A DNA stretch of 64,000 nt from Acinetobacter sp. NIPH 2699 (GCF_022549355.1 NZ_JAKZGL010000001.1:124001-188000); one strand, 5' to 3'; positions 36,897 to 46,381 are shown, counted from the stretch's first letter. Notes: generated by a model not told the origin, from the sequence alone. Numbers and translations are program-made.

Positions 36897-38132
36897 TTAA
36901 AACGTATACTTAGCCATAATTCCGATACGATTATCACGATAGCTTTCGCCAGAGAAAGTTTTACGATTAGCATTGATATATTCTAGCCCCAGATCAATTG
37001 GTGCTACAGGAGAATATATAAAATTGATCCATGTCTGCTGTACTTTTTCATTGGCTGATATATCTGTCCTACTACTTTGAGCATAGCTATTTGTATCATC
37101 CGCAAAAATTGCGCCGTAAGCGAGAGTTGTTCGTAAATTGGGGCGAATATAGTAGGTTCCACCGATCTGTACTGCATTAAATTCATTCTGTTCTACATTC
37201 CCCTTCACAACAGTAAAAGCGGCATTGCTTCCATAAATATAATGACTGTTGCCTTTTACATGGCTAATGTCAGCTGATAGCTTTAAAGATTCAATTGGCT
37301 TATAGTTCAAACCGATAGCAACCCCCCAACCTATTTTATCTGACTTTAGCGTTTCAGCTTGATATTGCTCAAGCATGGCCCGTAGCGATGTAGAACCTTT
37401 ATTGTCAGTAAACTCATGCATCATTTTTGCTGTTAAAACAGGCACTTGATATTTAATCGCGGTGTTTGACGCCGAATTATTTCCTTTTTCAGCAGCTAAA
37501 GTAAGTTGGCTTGTCGATGTAACCTTGTAATTGTAACGAACTTGAGGATATTGCTTGGTGCCACCACCAATATTGGTTGAGAAGTCCATTATTTCAGGCG
37601 CATGACTGGATAGGAAATTTGAAGTTGTTTGACCAATCAACCAATTGTTATAAATCAGATAAGCATGACGAATGCGAAGATTATCATTACTTCCTGCAAA
37701 ATCCACCTCGACTTTAGCGCCAATTTTTGCCTCTTGATTAAGCGTCGAAAAATCCAAGCCAATACGTGTGGTTTTAACGGTTGTTCTGAGTTTATCTTTG
37801 GCTTCGGCTGTACTTTTAGCTGCGGCATTAAAGTCGTTATCAGCGCCTTCAATAATATAATTGGCATCAGCCCGCAAAAAACCATATAGATTGATATGAG
37901 TCGCTGGTTGAGTTGGTGAAAAATTAACAATAGGCGCTGATACAGTCGTTTGGTCTGTTTCAGTGGCCTTATATTGTTGTTGAATTAATGCTCTCAATTC
38001 TTTTACCTCTTCCATGAGTTTTTGAATCTCTTCTTGATCAGTCGCTGCGTTGGCAGATGTCATCATGAGCAAGCTTACAGTCATTGCTAAACTATGCTGA
38101 ATGAATGACGAACGATTAGGAAACACACACAT
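36897..38132 (-). CDS. DcaP-family outer membrane porin
   Basis: From ATG 38132 (AGGAG site; a longer upstream start is unlikely) this is 411 residues. A signal peptide ends near SANAA, followed by a short coiled-coil EEIQKLMEEVKELRALIQQQ and a beta-rich barrel ending in phenylalanine (MAKYTF). DcaP porins are trimeric channels of Acinetobacter that take up dicarboxylates, aromatic acids and related compounds. It is the last gene of the minus-strand esterase operon and probably brings its substrates in. Confidence 0.88.
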   Translation of the reverse strand: MCVFPNRSSFIQHSLAMTVSLLMMTSANAATDQEEIQKLMEEVKELRALIQQQYKATETDQTTVSAPIVNFSPTQPATHINLYGFLRADANYIIEGADNDFNAAAKSTAEAKDKLRTTVKTTRIGLDFSTLNQEAKIGAKVEVDFAGSNDNLRIRHAYLIYNNWLIGQTTSNFLSSHAPEIMDFSTNIGGGTKQYPQVRYNYKVTSTSQLTLAAEKGNNSASNTAIKYQVPVLTAKMMHEFTDNKGSTSLRAMLEQYQAETLKSDKIGWGVAIGLNYKPIESLKLSADISHVKGNSHYIYGSNAAFTVVKGNVEQNEFNAVQIGGTYYIRPNLRTTLAYGAIFADDTNSYAQSSRTDISANEKVQQTWINFIYSPVAPIDLGLEYINANRKTFSGESYRDNRIGIMAKYTF

Positions 38133-38254
38133 GAAATACTCCTGTTGCGACTTGAACAGTAAATTTAGATAAATTGAACCCAGCATCGAATTCGAATAAA
38201 TCGAAAACGATGGTTTTAAAAATGATATTTTTTAACGAGATATATACTTAAGAT

Positions 38255-39448
38255 TTAAATATAACGATTCCGACCAGACAGGTAGCCAAGAATACCGATC
38301 AGTATTGAGAGTAGAACAGCCATGATTAATACAGAATTCCAATTCTCACTGACGCTTCGCAGTGCACCGACTAAGGTTGGACACGCTGCCGCCATCAGAT
38401 AGCCTCCACCTTGAGCCATACCAGAAAGTGCAGCTGCTTGATGTACTGAACGAGACCGTAGACTCAAAAACATCAACGCCAGTAATATTCCGCCACCAGA
38501 TCCAATACCGAAACTGAGTACCCAAAGTGTTGCCCAATGTGGGACAAATAACAGTCCGAGCATCCCGATACACATTAATAGCCCCATACTGATGGCAACT
38601 AAGCGTTGGTCTTTCAGACGATTCACCAATGGACCCAAAATTAAACCAGGCACAATTCCTGCTAATTGCATCAAACCATGTAAAGAACCAGATGCTTTAT
38701 TGCTATAACCTGCTTCGGTCAAAATTGCAGGCAACCAGCTCACCATTGCATAGAATAAAGCCGCATTACAGCCCATAAAAAATGTGACCTGCCAAGCGAG
38801 TTTAGATTTCCAAATATTAGGGGTATGGGTTGTTTCTGCTAATGGGATCTGTACTTGTTCTTGAGTTTTATTTTGGAGAATGAGTGGAATCCAAAATAGA
38901 CAAGCGATGAAGGAAAATATGGCAATAACCATTAAAGTTGGTTGCCAACCTAAAATTTGAGCAAGAGGCACAACACTGCTCGATGCAAAAGCACCAGCCA
39001 CAGCCATCGCAATAGAACATAATCCTGTGACAACGGGTACGCTATTTGGAAAATCACGTTTTACCAGACTGGGTACCAATACATTTCCAATAGCGATACC
39101 AATACCAATAATACTTGTTCCAATAAAAAGCATCGTGGCTGAACCACTGGAGCGTACTACAGCACCAGCAATAACAACAATTAAGGAGGCGAAAAGAATT
39201 CGCTCAAAACCAAATTTAATTGAAAAACGTGCGGTAAATGGAGAAATAACAGCAAAAGCAATCAGCGGTAAAGTTGTTAATAAGCCTGCTGCACTTGGTG
39301 AAAGGCCAAACACCAGACGTAATTGCTCAAGTATTGGCCCAACTCCCGTGATCGGTGCGCGTAAACTCGATGCGACTAATAGCAAAGCGATTAGCAGAAA
39401 GATGGAACGCTCTTTATTGAGAATTTGAGTATTAGAGTTCATATTCAT
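38255..39448 (-). CDS. MFS transporter, CynX/NimT family
   Basis: A 397-residue protein with about 12 membrane segments. The N-terminus (ASSLRAPITGVGPILEQL) is typical for CynX/NimT-type carriers, which move cyanate, nitroimidazoles or small organic anions. It lies between an aldehyde dehydrogenase and a DcaP porin, all on the minus strand, so it likely imports the pathway substrate across the inner membrane. The exact substrate cannot be read. Confidence 0.85.
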   Translation of the reverse strand: MNMNSNTQILNKERSIFLLIALLLVASSLRAPITGVGPILEQLRLVFGLSPSAAGLLTTLPLIAFAVISPFTARFSIKFGFERILFASLIVVIAGAVVRSSGSATMLFIGTSIIGIGIAIGNVLVPSLVKRDFPNSVPVVTGLCSIAMAVAGAFASSSVVPLAQILGWQPTLMVIAIFSFIACLFWIPLILQNKTQEQVQIPLAETTHTPNIWKSKLAWQVTFFMGCNAALFYAMVSWLPAILTEAGYSNKASGSLHGLMQLAGIVPGLILGPLVNRLKDQRLVAISMGLLMCIGMLGLLFVPHWATLWVLSFGIGSGGGILLALMFLSLRSRSVHQAAALSGMAQGGGYLMAAACPTLVGALRSVSENWNSVLIMAVLLSILIGILGYLSGRNRYI

Positions 39449-39569
39449 TTACCAAACTATATGCTATGCCGGCATGGTATGAGTGCTAAGAAATCGGATC
39501 ATCAACATATTCATACCGTGCAGTGGAGTTGACCGAGTTCCTTTATCAAGACTCGGTCAAAATCAAATC

Positions 39570-41018
39570 TTAATTCAGATTAATGGTGACCCATTTCCAC
39601 TCGGTTAGGGTTTCAACATCGATATCTGTGCCTTCACGACCAAAACCACTTTCTTTTACACCGCCAAATGGCACATGCGGTTCATCTAAAATCGTTGGTG
39701 CATTGACATGAACCATTCCAGATTCAACCTCTTGAACAAAGCGGAATGCTTTATTGATATCTTGTGTGAAAATCGCAGAAGAGAGACCATAATTACTGTC
39801 ATTGGCCTGTGTGATCGCTTCATCTAAGTCCGTAAATGAATAAACAGATGTCACAGGTCCAAAGGTTTCTTCGCGGTACACCACCATCGATTCATTAACT
39901 CCAGATAAGATGGTCGGTTTGCAACGATGACCAATCCACTCTCCGCCCGTTAATACCTTTGCACCTTTAGCTCGTGCATCTTCAATATGATGACGGATAC
40001 GTTCACGTTGACGTGCAGAGATAATCGGGCCAACAGAAGTACTTTCATCATATAAATCACCTAAACCTAAGGTTTCAGCTTTTTTGACAAAACGGCGAAG
40101 AAACTCTTGCTCAACTTTCTTGTCAACATAGATACGGCTTGACGCCATACAGGCTTGACCCTGAAAGAAAAACTGACTCATTGCCGCAGCTTCTACAGCA
40201 GCATCAAGATCTGCATCATCTAAAATAACCAGAGGACTTTTGCCGCCTAACTCTAAAAGCGCACGTTTCATTCTGGAACCACACAACCCGCCAATATGCT
40301 TCCCTACTCGACTTGATCCAGTGAACATTACTGCCTTAACCAGATCATGTGTTGTTAACGCATCGCCAATGACAGCACCATTACCTGTAACAACATTGAC
40401 GGTCCCTGGTGGGAAACCAGCTTCATGGTAAATATCCGCAAGCAAATTGCTGATCATTGGCGCTTGTTCCGATGGCAGTAATACAACAGTATTTCCTGTT
40501 GCTAAGGGCGAAGAGCTCAGTTTCACACTTTTTAATAGCGGTACATTAAATGGGGTAATTGCAGCAACCACGCCAATAGGTTGGCGAGTAGTCATCGCAA
40601 AACGACCTAAAGTATCAGATGGAAGTGTCTGACCAGATATGCGACGTGCCACACCTGCCGCTGCACGTAAACAATTGGCGGCATAGGCAACTTCGTAACG
40701 TGCTTTACCAATGGGTGATCCAACTTCTTTGACCAATAACTCTATGAACTTGTCTTCATATTTTTCCACCAAAGACGCTGCTTTGATTAAATAAACTTCT
40801 CGTTCTTTAACAAGGGTTTTACGATAGCTTTGAAATGCAAGATGGGCACTTTGCACTGCACGATCTACATCACTTTCATCACCATCTGCAACTTCTGCAA
40901 AGACAGAGTCATCTTCAGGGTTATGGTCAATAAAATACTGCTTAGATGCTGGAGCTACACGTTCACCATTGATCCATAAATCAATTTTTTTAACTTGGTT
41001 TTCAGTTGTTACAGACAT
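39570..41018 (-). CDS. Aldehyde dehydrogenase, aromatic aldehyde type (vanillin/benzaldehyde class)
   Basis: A 482-residue NAD(P)-dependent dehydrogenase. Catalytic residues: N158 in TPFNVPLL, E256 in ELGGKSP and the nucleophile C290 in GQACMAS. The TPFNVP motif is the form seen in benzaldehyde and vanillin dehydrogenases, such as AreC or HcaB of Acinetobacter baylyi. The AGGAG ribosome binding site supports the start. It would oxidise the aldehyde arising after the upstream esterase acts. The assignment to an aromatic substrate comes from family and neighbours. Confidence 0.85.
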   Translation of the reverse strand: MSVTTENQVKKIDLWINGERVAPASKQYFIDHNPEDDSVFAEVADGDESDVDRAVQSAHLAFQSYRKTLVKEREVYLIKAASLVEKYEDKFIELLVKEVGSPIGKARYEVAYAANCLRAAAGVARRISGQTLPSDTLGRFAMTTRQPIGVVAAITPFNVPLLKSVKLSSSPLATGNTVVLLPSEQAPMISNLLADIYHEAGFPPGTVNVVTGNGAVIGDALTTHDLVKAVMFTGSSRVGKHIGGLCGSRMKRALLELGGKSPLVILDDADLDAAVEAAAMSQFFFQGQACMASSRIYVDKKVEQEFLRRFVKKAETLGLGDLYDESTSVGPIISARQRERIRHHIEDARAKGAKVLTGGEWIGHRCKPTILSGVNESMVVYREETFGPVTSVYSFTDLDEAITQANDSNYGLSSAIFTQDINKAFRFVQEVESGMVHVNAPTILDEPHVPFGGVKESGFGREGTDIDVETLTEWKWVTINLN

Positions 41019-41064
41019 TGATCTGTCTCCTGTATTGAGATTTTAGAATGATTAAAAAGAATGA

Positions 41065-42624
41065 CTATTTCGGGCATGATCTATTTGAACTACGCTCTTG
41101 AATCAGCTTGGCTCCATCAGTCTTAAACAAGAGCGTATTCTTGGCGTTATTTTGATATTGAGCCCAATTCACCAATGCATCGCCGTTTGGATTACCTGTT
41201 TTGATAAAGTTGGCCCAATAATTCACCATCGCTTTAGACAGCTCTGCTTGAGATGGATTCAGTTTGGTCAGGCTTCCATTGGCACCACGGAAGTCTTTAA
41301 AGAAATAAGCCAACTCTCCTGTATGGTATGCACCATAATCAATAGAAATAGGCTTGATATATTGAGGAGCAGATTTGTCGGCAAATTCATAGCTGTATAA
41401 AGCTACTTTTTTAGAGAACAAGTCATTAAACTTTATCGTAGGACATACGAACTTGTATTTGCCGAGATCTTCACTGAATGCTTGCGTATAATCAGTTGAT
41501 GCATTCGGCTTTTTATTTTTGATGATATGTTTTTGGGTGTTCTTACCGTACAGTCCGGTTAATGAACCAACATAGTCGTCATAATTCATTTTTCTACCGA
41601 GTGAATTTTCAATCACACCAGCAAAGAAACTACCTTCATCCGTATTAAAGCCATTGATCATGCTTGAAACATTGAATTCATTACTTTCTATCGATTGATA
41701 GAAAGATTTGTCCAAGGTTGTGTTGTCGATGAAAAAACCATCATTGAATAATGAAATAATATCTGGCGTTAAGAACTGTTCTGTTGGTTTACTCTTTAAA
41801 CATGCACTGACCGCAGCAGCGTCACCTACACAATTTAGTTTTTGAGCGATGGTATTGGTCACTTGTTTTGCATCAGCGACATTCTTTAAATCAGCATGAT
41901 AAGAACCACTGGCAGCGATGGCCTTTTGAAAAAGATTTTTAGACAATGGCGAGAAGATATTGGCTAGGACACTTTGCCCACCTGCGGATTCGCCAAAGAT
42001 CGTAATATTTTTTGCATCGCCACCAAAGGATTCAATATTCTTATTCACCCATTTTAGTGCGGCTTGTTGATCCATTAATCCTAAATTAATAAATGCTGCA
42101 TCTTTGTTGGCCATGTTGGGATTGTAGAAAAATCCAAATGGCCCTAAGCGATAATTAATGGTGACAACAATAATGCCCTTATCAATGAAGTACTGAGGAT
42201 CATACTCATTAGCTGAACCCGTTTGTAACCCACCACCAGGAATCCAAAATAATACAGGTGCTTTTTGATTTTTATCCAGACTTACATTTTTAGGGACATA
42301 GACATTTAAATATAAGCAATCTTCAGAATCACTTATTTTACTGAATCCACCCAAATTCGTTGTTGTTGCACAAGTATTGGCTAGATTACCTGCATAATAA
42401 ACAGCGTCTAATTTTCTTTTTTCGACAGGTGCTTCCCACCGTCTTGCACCAATTGGGGCTTCAGCATAAGGAATACCTTGAAATCGTATTAAGTTGCTTT
42501 CTGCAACACCTTGAATCTGTCCATTTGATGTATCAACGATATCTGATAATTCATAAGCATGGGTCACTGTTATTGATAGTGTAAACAGCGTGCAAACAGA
42601 TAATTTAAATTTAGATAATTTCAT
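41065..42624 (-). CDS. Secreted type-B carboxylesterase
   Basis: A 519-residue alpha/beta hydrolase. A signal peptide covers residues 1-23, with cleavage after THA. The nucleophile elbow is G211-E-S213-A-G-G, the oxyanion loop is PGGG near 129-132, and the catalytic histidine lies in AYHTGEL. The disulfide-type segment EDCLYLNVYVP is typical of the family. It should hydrolyse aryl or alkyl esters in the periplasm or outside. It is first in a minus-strand set with aldehyde dehydrogenase, MFS carrier and porin, a layout like the are/hca gene sets. Confidence 0.88.
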   Translation of the reverse strand: MKLSKFKLSVCTLFTLSITVTHAYELSDIVDTSNGQIQGVAESNLIRFQGIPYAEAPIGARRWEAPVEKRKLDAVYYAGNLANTCATTTNLGGFSKISDSEDCLYLNVYVPKNVSLDKNQKAPVLFWIPGGGLQTGSANEYDPQYFIDKGIIVVTINYRLGPFGFFYNPNMANKDAAFINLGLMDQQAALKWVNKNIESFGGDAKNITIFGESAGGQSVLANIFSPLSKNLFQKAIAASGSYHADLKNVADAKQVTNTIAQKLNCVGDAAAVSACLKSKPTEQFLTPDIISLFNDGFFIDNTTLDKSFYQSIESNEFNVSSMINGFNTDEGSFFAGVIENSLGRKMNYDDYVGSLTGLYGKNTQKHIIKNKKPNASTDYTQAFSEDLGKYKFVCPTIKFNDLFSKKVALYSYEFADKSAPQYIKPISIDYGAYHTGELAYFFKDFRGANGSLTKLNPSQAELSKAMVNYWANFIKTGNPNGDALVNWAQYQNNAKNTLLFKTDGAKLIQERSSNRSCPK

Positions 42625-42658
42625 ATTTAACTCACGATAGAAATTTGAATGAGATATT

Positions 42659-42720
42659 CAATTAATACAAACTTTAACGACCAGAATTCTGAACAACGCC
42701 ATTAAAACTTGTATTAATTG
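42659..42720. promoter_or_regulatory. Long inverted repeat upstream of the esterase operon
   Basis: CAATTAATACAA (42659-42670) and TTGTATTAATTG (42709-42720) are perfect. Extending inward, 17 of 19 positions pair with a 24-base loop. It is 35-96 bases before the esterase start, over the expected promoter or leader. It could be a pair of operator half-sites or an mRNA hairpin. The binding protein is unassigned. The rest of 42625-42999 carries the MarR operators at 42931-42968 and no gene. Confidence 0.5.
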
Positions 42721-42930
42721 CCTTTAATTTTCTATTAACGATTAATCCCTCGATTTGAATAATTCTGATTTTCAAACGGATAAATTTGATCTCAAAAGCA
42801 TTAAAGATTTTTTATGGTTCGTACTCCAAATTGCGGGAAAAGCCCCTGTCCAACCACCTCGTCTCATCGTTTGAAACTCCTCTATACAATAAGATATGAT
42901 TGTTCTGCTCAGATGCAGCTCCAATCATGA

Positions 42931-42968
42931 TTATCAGTGCACTGATAATATTGTCAGTATACTGATAA
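42931..42968. promoter_or_regulatory. Tandem 18-bp palindromes, likely MarR operators
   Basis: The first palindrome, TTATCAGTG/CACTGATAA at 42931-42948, is perfect. The second, TTGTCAGTA/TACTGATAA at 42951-42968, has one mismatch. Their centres are 20 bases apart, about two helical turns, so two dimers would bind the same DNA face. They end 31 bases before the MarR start codon. The size and symmetry are typical of MarR operators. Confidence 0.7.
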
Positions 42969-42999
42969 TTTTTCTTGTCGGCAAAGGATTCCTTTATCT

Positions 43000-43443
43000 A
43001 TGAATGTAACTAAAAGTAACGAAATGTTTGGCTATGATGATGGCTATTTGGGATATCTATTGCGGAAAGCGGCTGGTGCGTATCGCTTAAAAATGGAACG
43101 TGTTTTATTAGAATTGAAAGTTACTTCAGCTCAATTCGCTATACTTTCAATTATTTATAATTGTCCTAGCTTATCAAATGCAGAAATTGCTCGTCTATCT
43201 TTACTTACGCCGCAGACGGTCAATCAAATTATTTCTAAATTAGAGTCGCAAAATTTATTAATAAAGAAGAAACACCCAACGAATAAAAAAGTTCAGCAAT
43301 TAGAATTGACTGAAAGTGGAGTCGAATGTTTTCATAAATGTAATGTCATTATTGAAGATCTAGAAGTAGAGATTAAAGACCAAATGCCACCAAACATTGA
43401 AAGTGGTGTTCGTGAATGGCTAAAGAACATTATTGAAAACTAA
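43000..43443 (+). CDS. MarR-family transcriptional regulator
   Basis: A 147-residue winged-helix protein. The recognition region SNAEIARLSLLTPQTVNQIISKLESQNLL and the wing KKHPTNKKVQQLELTESG are plain. It resembles small ligand-responsive repressors of aromatic catabolism. It is divergent from the esterase operon, with tandem palindromes in front of its own start, so autorepression and control of the operon are likely. A terminator follows at 43455-43494. Confidence 0.9.
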   Translation: MNVTKSNEMFGYDDGYLGYLLRKAAGAYRLKMERVLLELKVTSAQFAILSIIYNCPSLSNAEIARLSLLTPQTVNQIISKLESQNLLIKKKHPTNKKVQQLELTESGVECFHKCNVIIEDLEVEIKDQMPPNIESGVREWLKNIIEN

Positions 43444-43454
43444 ATGCAATGCCT

Positions 43455-43494
43455 AGACCAAGAGAAGAATTTACTTATTTTTCTTGGTCTTTTC
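43455..43494 (+). terminator. Rho-independent terminator after marR-family gene
   Basis: AGACCAAGA-GAA and TTCTTGGTCT form a stem with a 14-16 base loop and a following TTTT. The sequence from 43495 to 43688 shows no gene. Confidence 0.7.
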
Positions 43495-43749
43495 CTAGAA
43501 ATCATTTTAAAACGATGTAGACAATAACTTCTGACTCAGTAGAATTGCTTCTTTTTTCGTTTGGACTTGGTGGAATGATATTTTCCAGATTTTTTGATCC
43601 TGATCTAAAAACATTGGATCAACCTTTTCTTCCGAAATCTCAATTCACTGAATAGCCACCAATTTTGTAGACACCTTTTAATTAGTGGTGGACTGCCACC
43701 ACTCTCCTGGACAAATTTCGTCTATTCTTTTTGCATAGGAGAGAACCTT

Positions 43750-44034
43750 ATGAGTGGACAACGCTATACCCCAGAATTTAAAGATGAAGCGGTAAAATTG
43801 ATTACTGAACGTGGATACTCTGTCACTGATGTGGCAGAACGTTTAGGTGTATCACAACACAGTATTTATAAATGGCTGAAATCAGTACAACCATTACGCA
43901 ATAATCCTGATGAACATGAACTGCTGGAAGCAAAGAAAGAAATCCTTCGTCTTAAAAGTCAGCTTAAGCAAACTGAAGAAGAGCGGGATATCCTAAAAAA
44001 GGCCGCAAGGTACTTTGCAAGCCTGCCCGAGTAA
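43750..44034 (+). CDS. IS3-family transposase OrfA
   Basis: A 94-residue protein with the helix-turn-helix YSVTDVAERLGVSQHSIYKWLK and a leucine-zipper-like C-terminus (ILRLKSQLKQTEEERDILKKA). It binds the IS ends. A run of six A then G at 43995-44001 near its end is a typical -1 ribosomal slip site. That shift joins it to OrfB as the full transposase. Confidence 0.9.
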   Translation: MSGQRYTPEFKDEAVKLITERGYSVTDVAERLGVSQHSIYKWLKSVQPLRNNPDEHELLEAKKEILRLKSQLKQTEEERDILKKAARYFASLPE

Positions 44035-44081
44035 AGTATCAGTTTATCCTTGAATACAGTCATCAATTTAAGATTAAAACG

Positions 44082-44888
44082 ATGTGTCGGGTTCTTAAGA
44101 TCGCTCGTGCTGGCTATTATGCCTGGCTGCATGAACCTGAATCAGGCAGGACTATTGAAGACAAACGGTTATTAGGGCTCATCCGCTCTTCTTATGATGC
44201 CAGTTATGGCATCTATGGTTACCGACGTATTACTTTAGATCTTAAAGAATTAGGTGAAGGCTGTGGTCCAAATCGTGTGCTGAAGATCATGAAAAATAAT
44301 GGTATTACAGCTGTACGTGGATACAAGAAGCATAAAAGCTATGGTCGTGGCCGCCCTCAGATCGTACCACCCAATCATTTAAATCGAGAATTTGTTGTGA
44401 ACACTCCAGATACCTCTTGGGTGACTGATATTACTTACATCCGCACTTGGCAAGGCTGGTTATATCTGGCTGTTGTTCTGGATTTATATTCGCGGAAAGT
44501 GATTGGTTGGTCGATGAAACCTACGCTTGCCAGGGATATCGTACTTGATGCTCTACTCATGGCAGTGTGGCGACGCAGGCCAAATGAACCTGTGATTATA
44601 CACTCAGATCAAGGCTCACAATATAGTAGCAGAGACTGGCAGAAATTCTGCCAGAAGCATAACTTGGTTCCGAGTATGAGTCGTCGCGGAAACTGCTGGG
44701 ACAATGCCGTTGCTGAATCCTTTTTTAGCAGCTTGAAGAAGGAAAGAATTAAAAAGAGAATCTATAAAACTCGAGAAATGGTCCGTGCAGATGTGTTTGA
44801 TTATATCGAGATGTTTTACAATCGAATCAGGCGTCATTCGCATCTCGATGGGATGAGTCCAGAAGCCTTTGAAGCAGCTTCAAAATGA
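44082..44888 (+). CDS. IS3-family transposase OrfB (catalytic part)
   Basis: A 268-residue frame from the ATG at 44082. In the same frame it is open back to 43995, through VKYQFILEYSHQF, where the -1 slip from OrfA would enter, so the working product is probably OrfAB. The rve domain has the DDE residues: D in TSWVTDITYI, D in IIHSDQGSQY and E in NAVAESFFSSLKKE. It appears intact. The IS51 subgroup is a guess. Confidence 0.9.
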   Translation: MCRVLKIARAGYYAWLHEPESGRTIEDKRLLGLIRSSYDASYGIYGYRRITLDLKELGEGCGPNRVLKIMKNNGITAVRGYKKHKSYGRGRPQIVPPNHLNREFVVNTPDTSWVTDITYIRTWQGWLYLAVVLDLYSRKVIGWSMKPTLARDIVLDALLMAVWRRRPNEPVIIHSDQGSQYSSRDWQKFCQKHNLVPSMSRRGNCWDNAVAESFFSSLKKERIKKRIYKTREMVRADVFDYIEMFYNRIRRHSHLDGMSPEAFEAASK

Positions 44889-44978
44889 GGCTGTCTCATG
44901 TCTAGGATACTGGGAGCAGTCCACTTTAGTGATCTAAGTAATTAAATTTGTTGTTTATTAAACATAAATTTGATTGTG

Positions 44979-45051
44979 AAGTATGAGGTCTACCTAATTC
45001 GGTGAATCTATTTAATACCGCCACACGTGCATGAACTTCATTGGCCTGACT
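44979..45051 (-). pseudogene. IS5-family transposase remnant (3' end)
   Basis: The minus strand reads SQANEVHARVAVLNRF, then TELGRPHT, matching the C-terminus of the intact transposase at 28509 (NEIHARVAVLNKF, TELGRPHT) with a few changes. The remainder of that IS is absent, with the IS3 element next to it. The bases from 45052 to 45189 show no gene. Confidence 0.75.
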
Positions 45052-45189
45052 CTTCTTAGGCTCAACTTTTCTCCTGTTTTCCATAAAGTTCTGCCTTTTT
45101 CTATGTTAATTACGTTTAAACTCCAATCCTCTCATTTTTCAATTAGCTCAGGTTATAATGATGGCCTCCCAAAATATGATTGATCTATT

Positions 45190-45426
45190 ATGAACGCCTC
45201 CAATGACCCTCTACACGGCAAAAAACTTGCTGACATTTTGGATGAATTATTGGATTACTACGATGGCTTTGAAGGTTTAAGTCGTAAAATTGAAATTAGA
45301 TGTTTTTGCATAGATCCAAGTGTTAAGTCATCATTGCGATTTTTGCGTACCACACCATGGGCACGTGAAAAAGTAGAAAACTTATATTTGTATGTCTTAC
45401 GCCAAAAAGCCAAACAGAAATCGTAG
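45190..45426 (+). CDS. VF530-family small protein (DUF2132)
   Basis: A 78-residue protein. The family pattern is clear: DPLHGKKLADILDEL at the N-terminus, then IRCFCIDPSVKSSLRFLRTT, then PWAREKVENLY. A VF530 family structure from Vibrio fischeri is known, with a DNA-binding-like fold, but function is unclear. It is a stand-alone gene. Confidence 0.85.
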   Translation: MNASNDPLHGKKLADILDELLDYYDGFEGLSRKIEIRCFCIDPSVKSSLRFLRTTPWAREKVENLYLYVLRQKAKQKS

Positions 45427-45634
45427 CTATCAAAACCCAGCCTCAGCATTCTTAATTCACATTGCTGTGTATTCTAAATTTCATCTATCAGCCATTTACA
45501 GCGATCTTTGTAACCATGGCTTCATTACAATCATGTTTCTTAATAACAGAGTTACCAACCTACTTTAATTGAAATGCAATGTTTTTATAAAGCTAAGTGT
45601 TATTATTAGCCCCTGTTTATTATCTAATTCTCAT

Positions 45635-46333
45635 ATGAAGAATACATTCTCTGACAACAATCAAATTAGCGTGGTTTCTAGTTTTTCTGAATTGGTAAAT
45701 TCCAATTTTCATGGAGAAAGTAATGCCATTTGCTGGTATCGAACTTTGGTTGGTGATTTCGAAGAGATTGTATCTAAACTTGAATTAAAAGAAAATATTA
45801 CGGAAATTTCAGTTGAAGACCTTTTAGCGTTACAACTTTCGGAAAATGGCAATTTAGCAAGAGAAATTATCTTAAGTGATATACAACGCTTAACTGATTT
45901 GGGGGCATCGCCTTCGCTTAATTTAATTAAAAATTACGAACGGGATGATGAGCTAGATTTTATTTCAACAGATGTATATTCATTTCATGTTGACCGATCA
46001 CCTATCCCAATAGATACTTTTTTGTGTACCTATCATGGTTCTGCAAGTGATATCCTGCCCCATAATCAAGTTGAACAAAAAATTCTAATTCCTGAAATCA
46101 GGGAAAAACTTAAAAAATTACATGACGGCCCAGAAGCTGAGTTTGAAAATTTTCTAGAAGAGTATTTCTTTGATCTGCATTATCAGCCTAAACCCAACAC
46201 AAAACCTGTGAATTTAGGTTTAGGACATCTTTGGCGGCTAGCGGTAGATCATCCAGCGCAACAGGTCTTACCTTGTGTTCACAGAGCACCTGCTGAAAAG
46301 GATGGTGAATATAGACTGCTATTGATTTGTTAA
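45635..46333 (+). CDS. DUF1826-like protein
   Basis: From ATG 45635 this is 232 residues; an upstream in-frame ATG at 45569 adds 22 residues that look unrelated, and neither has a good ribosome binding site. The FHVDRSPIPIDTFLCTYHGSA segment, with later CVHRAP and a final RLLLIC, resembles DUF1826 proteins. Some of those are linked to zinc homeostasis genes in bacteria. The conserved H, D and C/H residues could bind a metal. No zinc genes are adjacent here, so the role is unknown. Confidence 0.55.
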   Translation: MKNTFSDNNQISVVSSFSELVNSNFHGESNAICWYRTLVGDFEEIVSKLELKENITEISVEDLLALQLSENGNLAREIILSDIQRLTDLGASPSLNLIKNYERDDELDFISTDVYSFHVDRSPIPIDTFLCTYHGSASDILPHNQVEQKILIPEIREKLKKLHDGPEAEFENFLEEYFFDLHYQPKPNTKPVNLGLGHLWRLAVDHPAQQVLPCVHRAPAEKDGEYRLLLIC

Positions 46334-46381
46334 GCATTTATTCTATATATAGATTGGCATTCCTAACTAAACGGCTGCATT

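Larger units (their letters stand above)
43689..44923 (+). mobile_element. IS3-family insertion sequence
   Basis: A 1235-bp element. Terminal inverted repeats start TGGACTGC and match at about 19 of 25 positions (43689-43713 and 44899-44923). It contains two overlapping frames of the OrfA/OrfB type with a -1 frameshift signal. No clear 3-bp target duplication is visible (left flank TGG, right CTT), so the ends may be slightly different or the insertion rearranged. Confidence 0.85.

Noticed and set aside
39027-39428. 133-codon plus-strand frame inside the CynX/NimT-type MFS gene
   Set aside because: It is antisense to membrane segments of a well-supported transporter and shows only biased composition.
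43689-44923. 3-bp target duplication for the IS3-family element
   Set aside because: Bases flanking the inferred ends (TGG and CTT) do not match.
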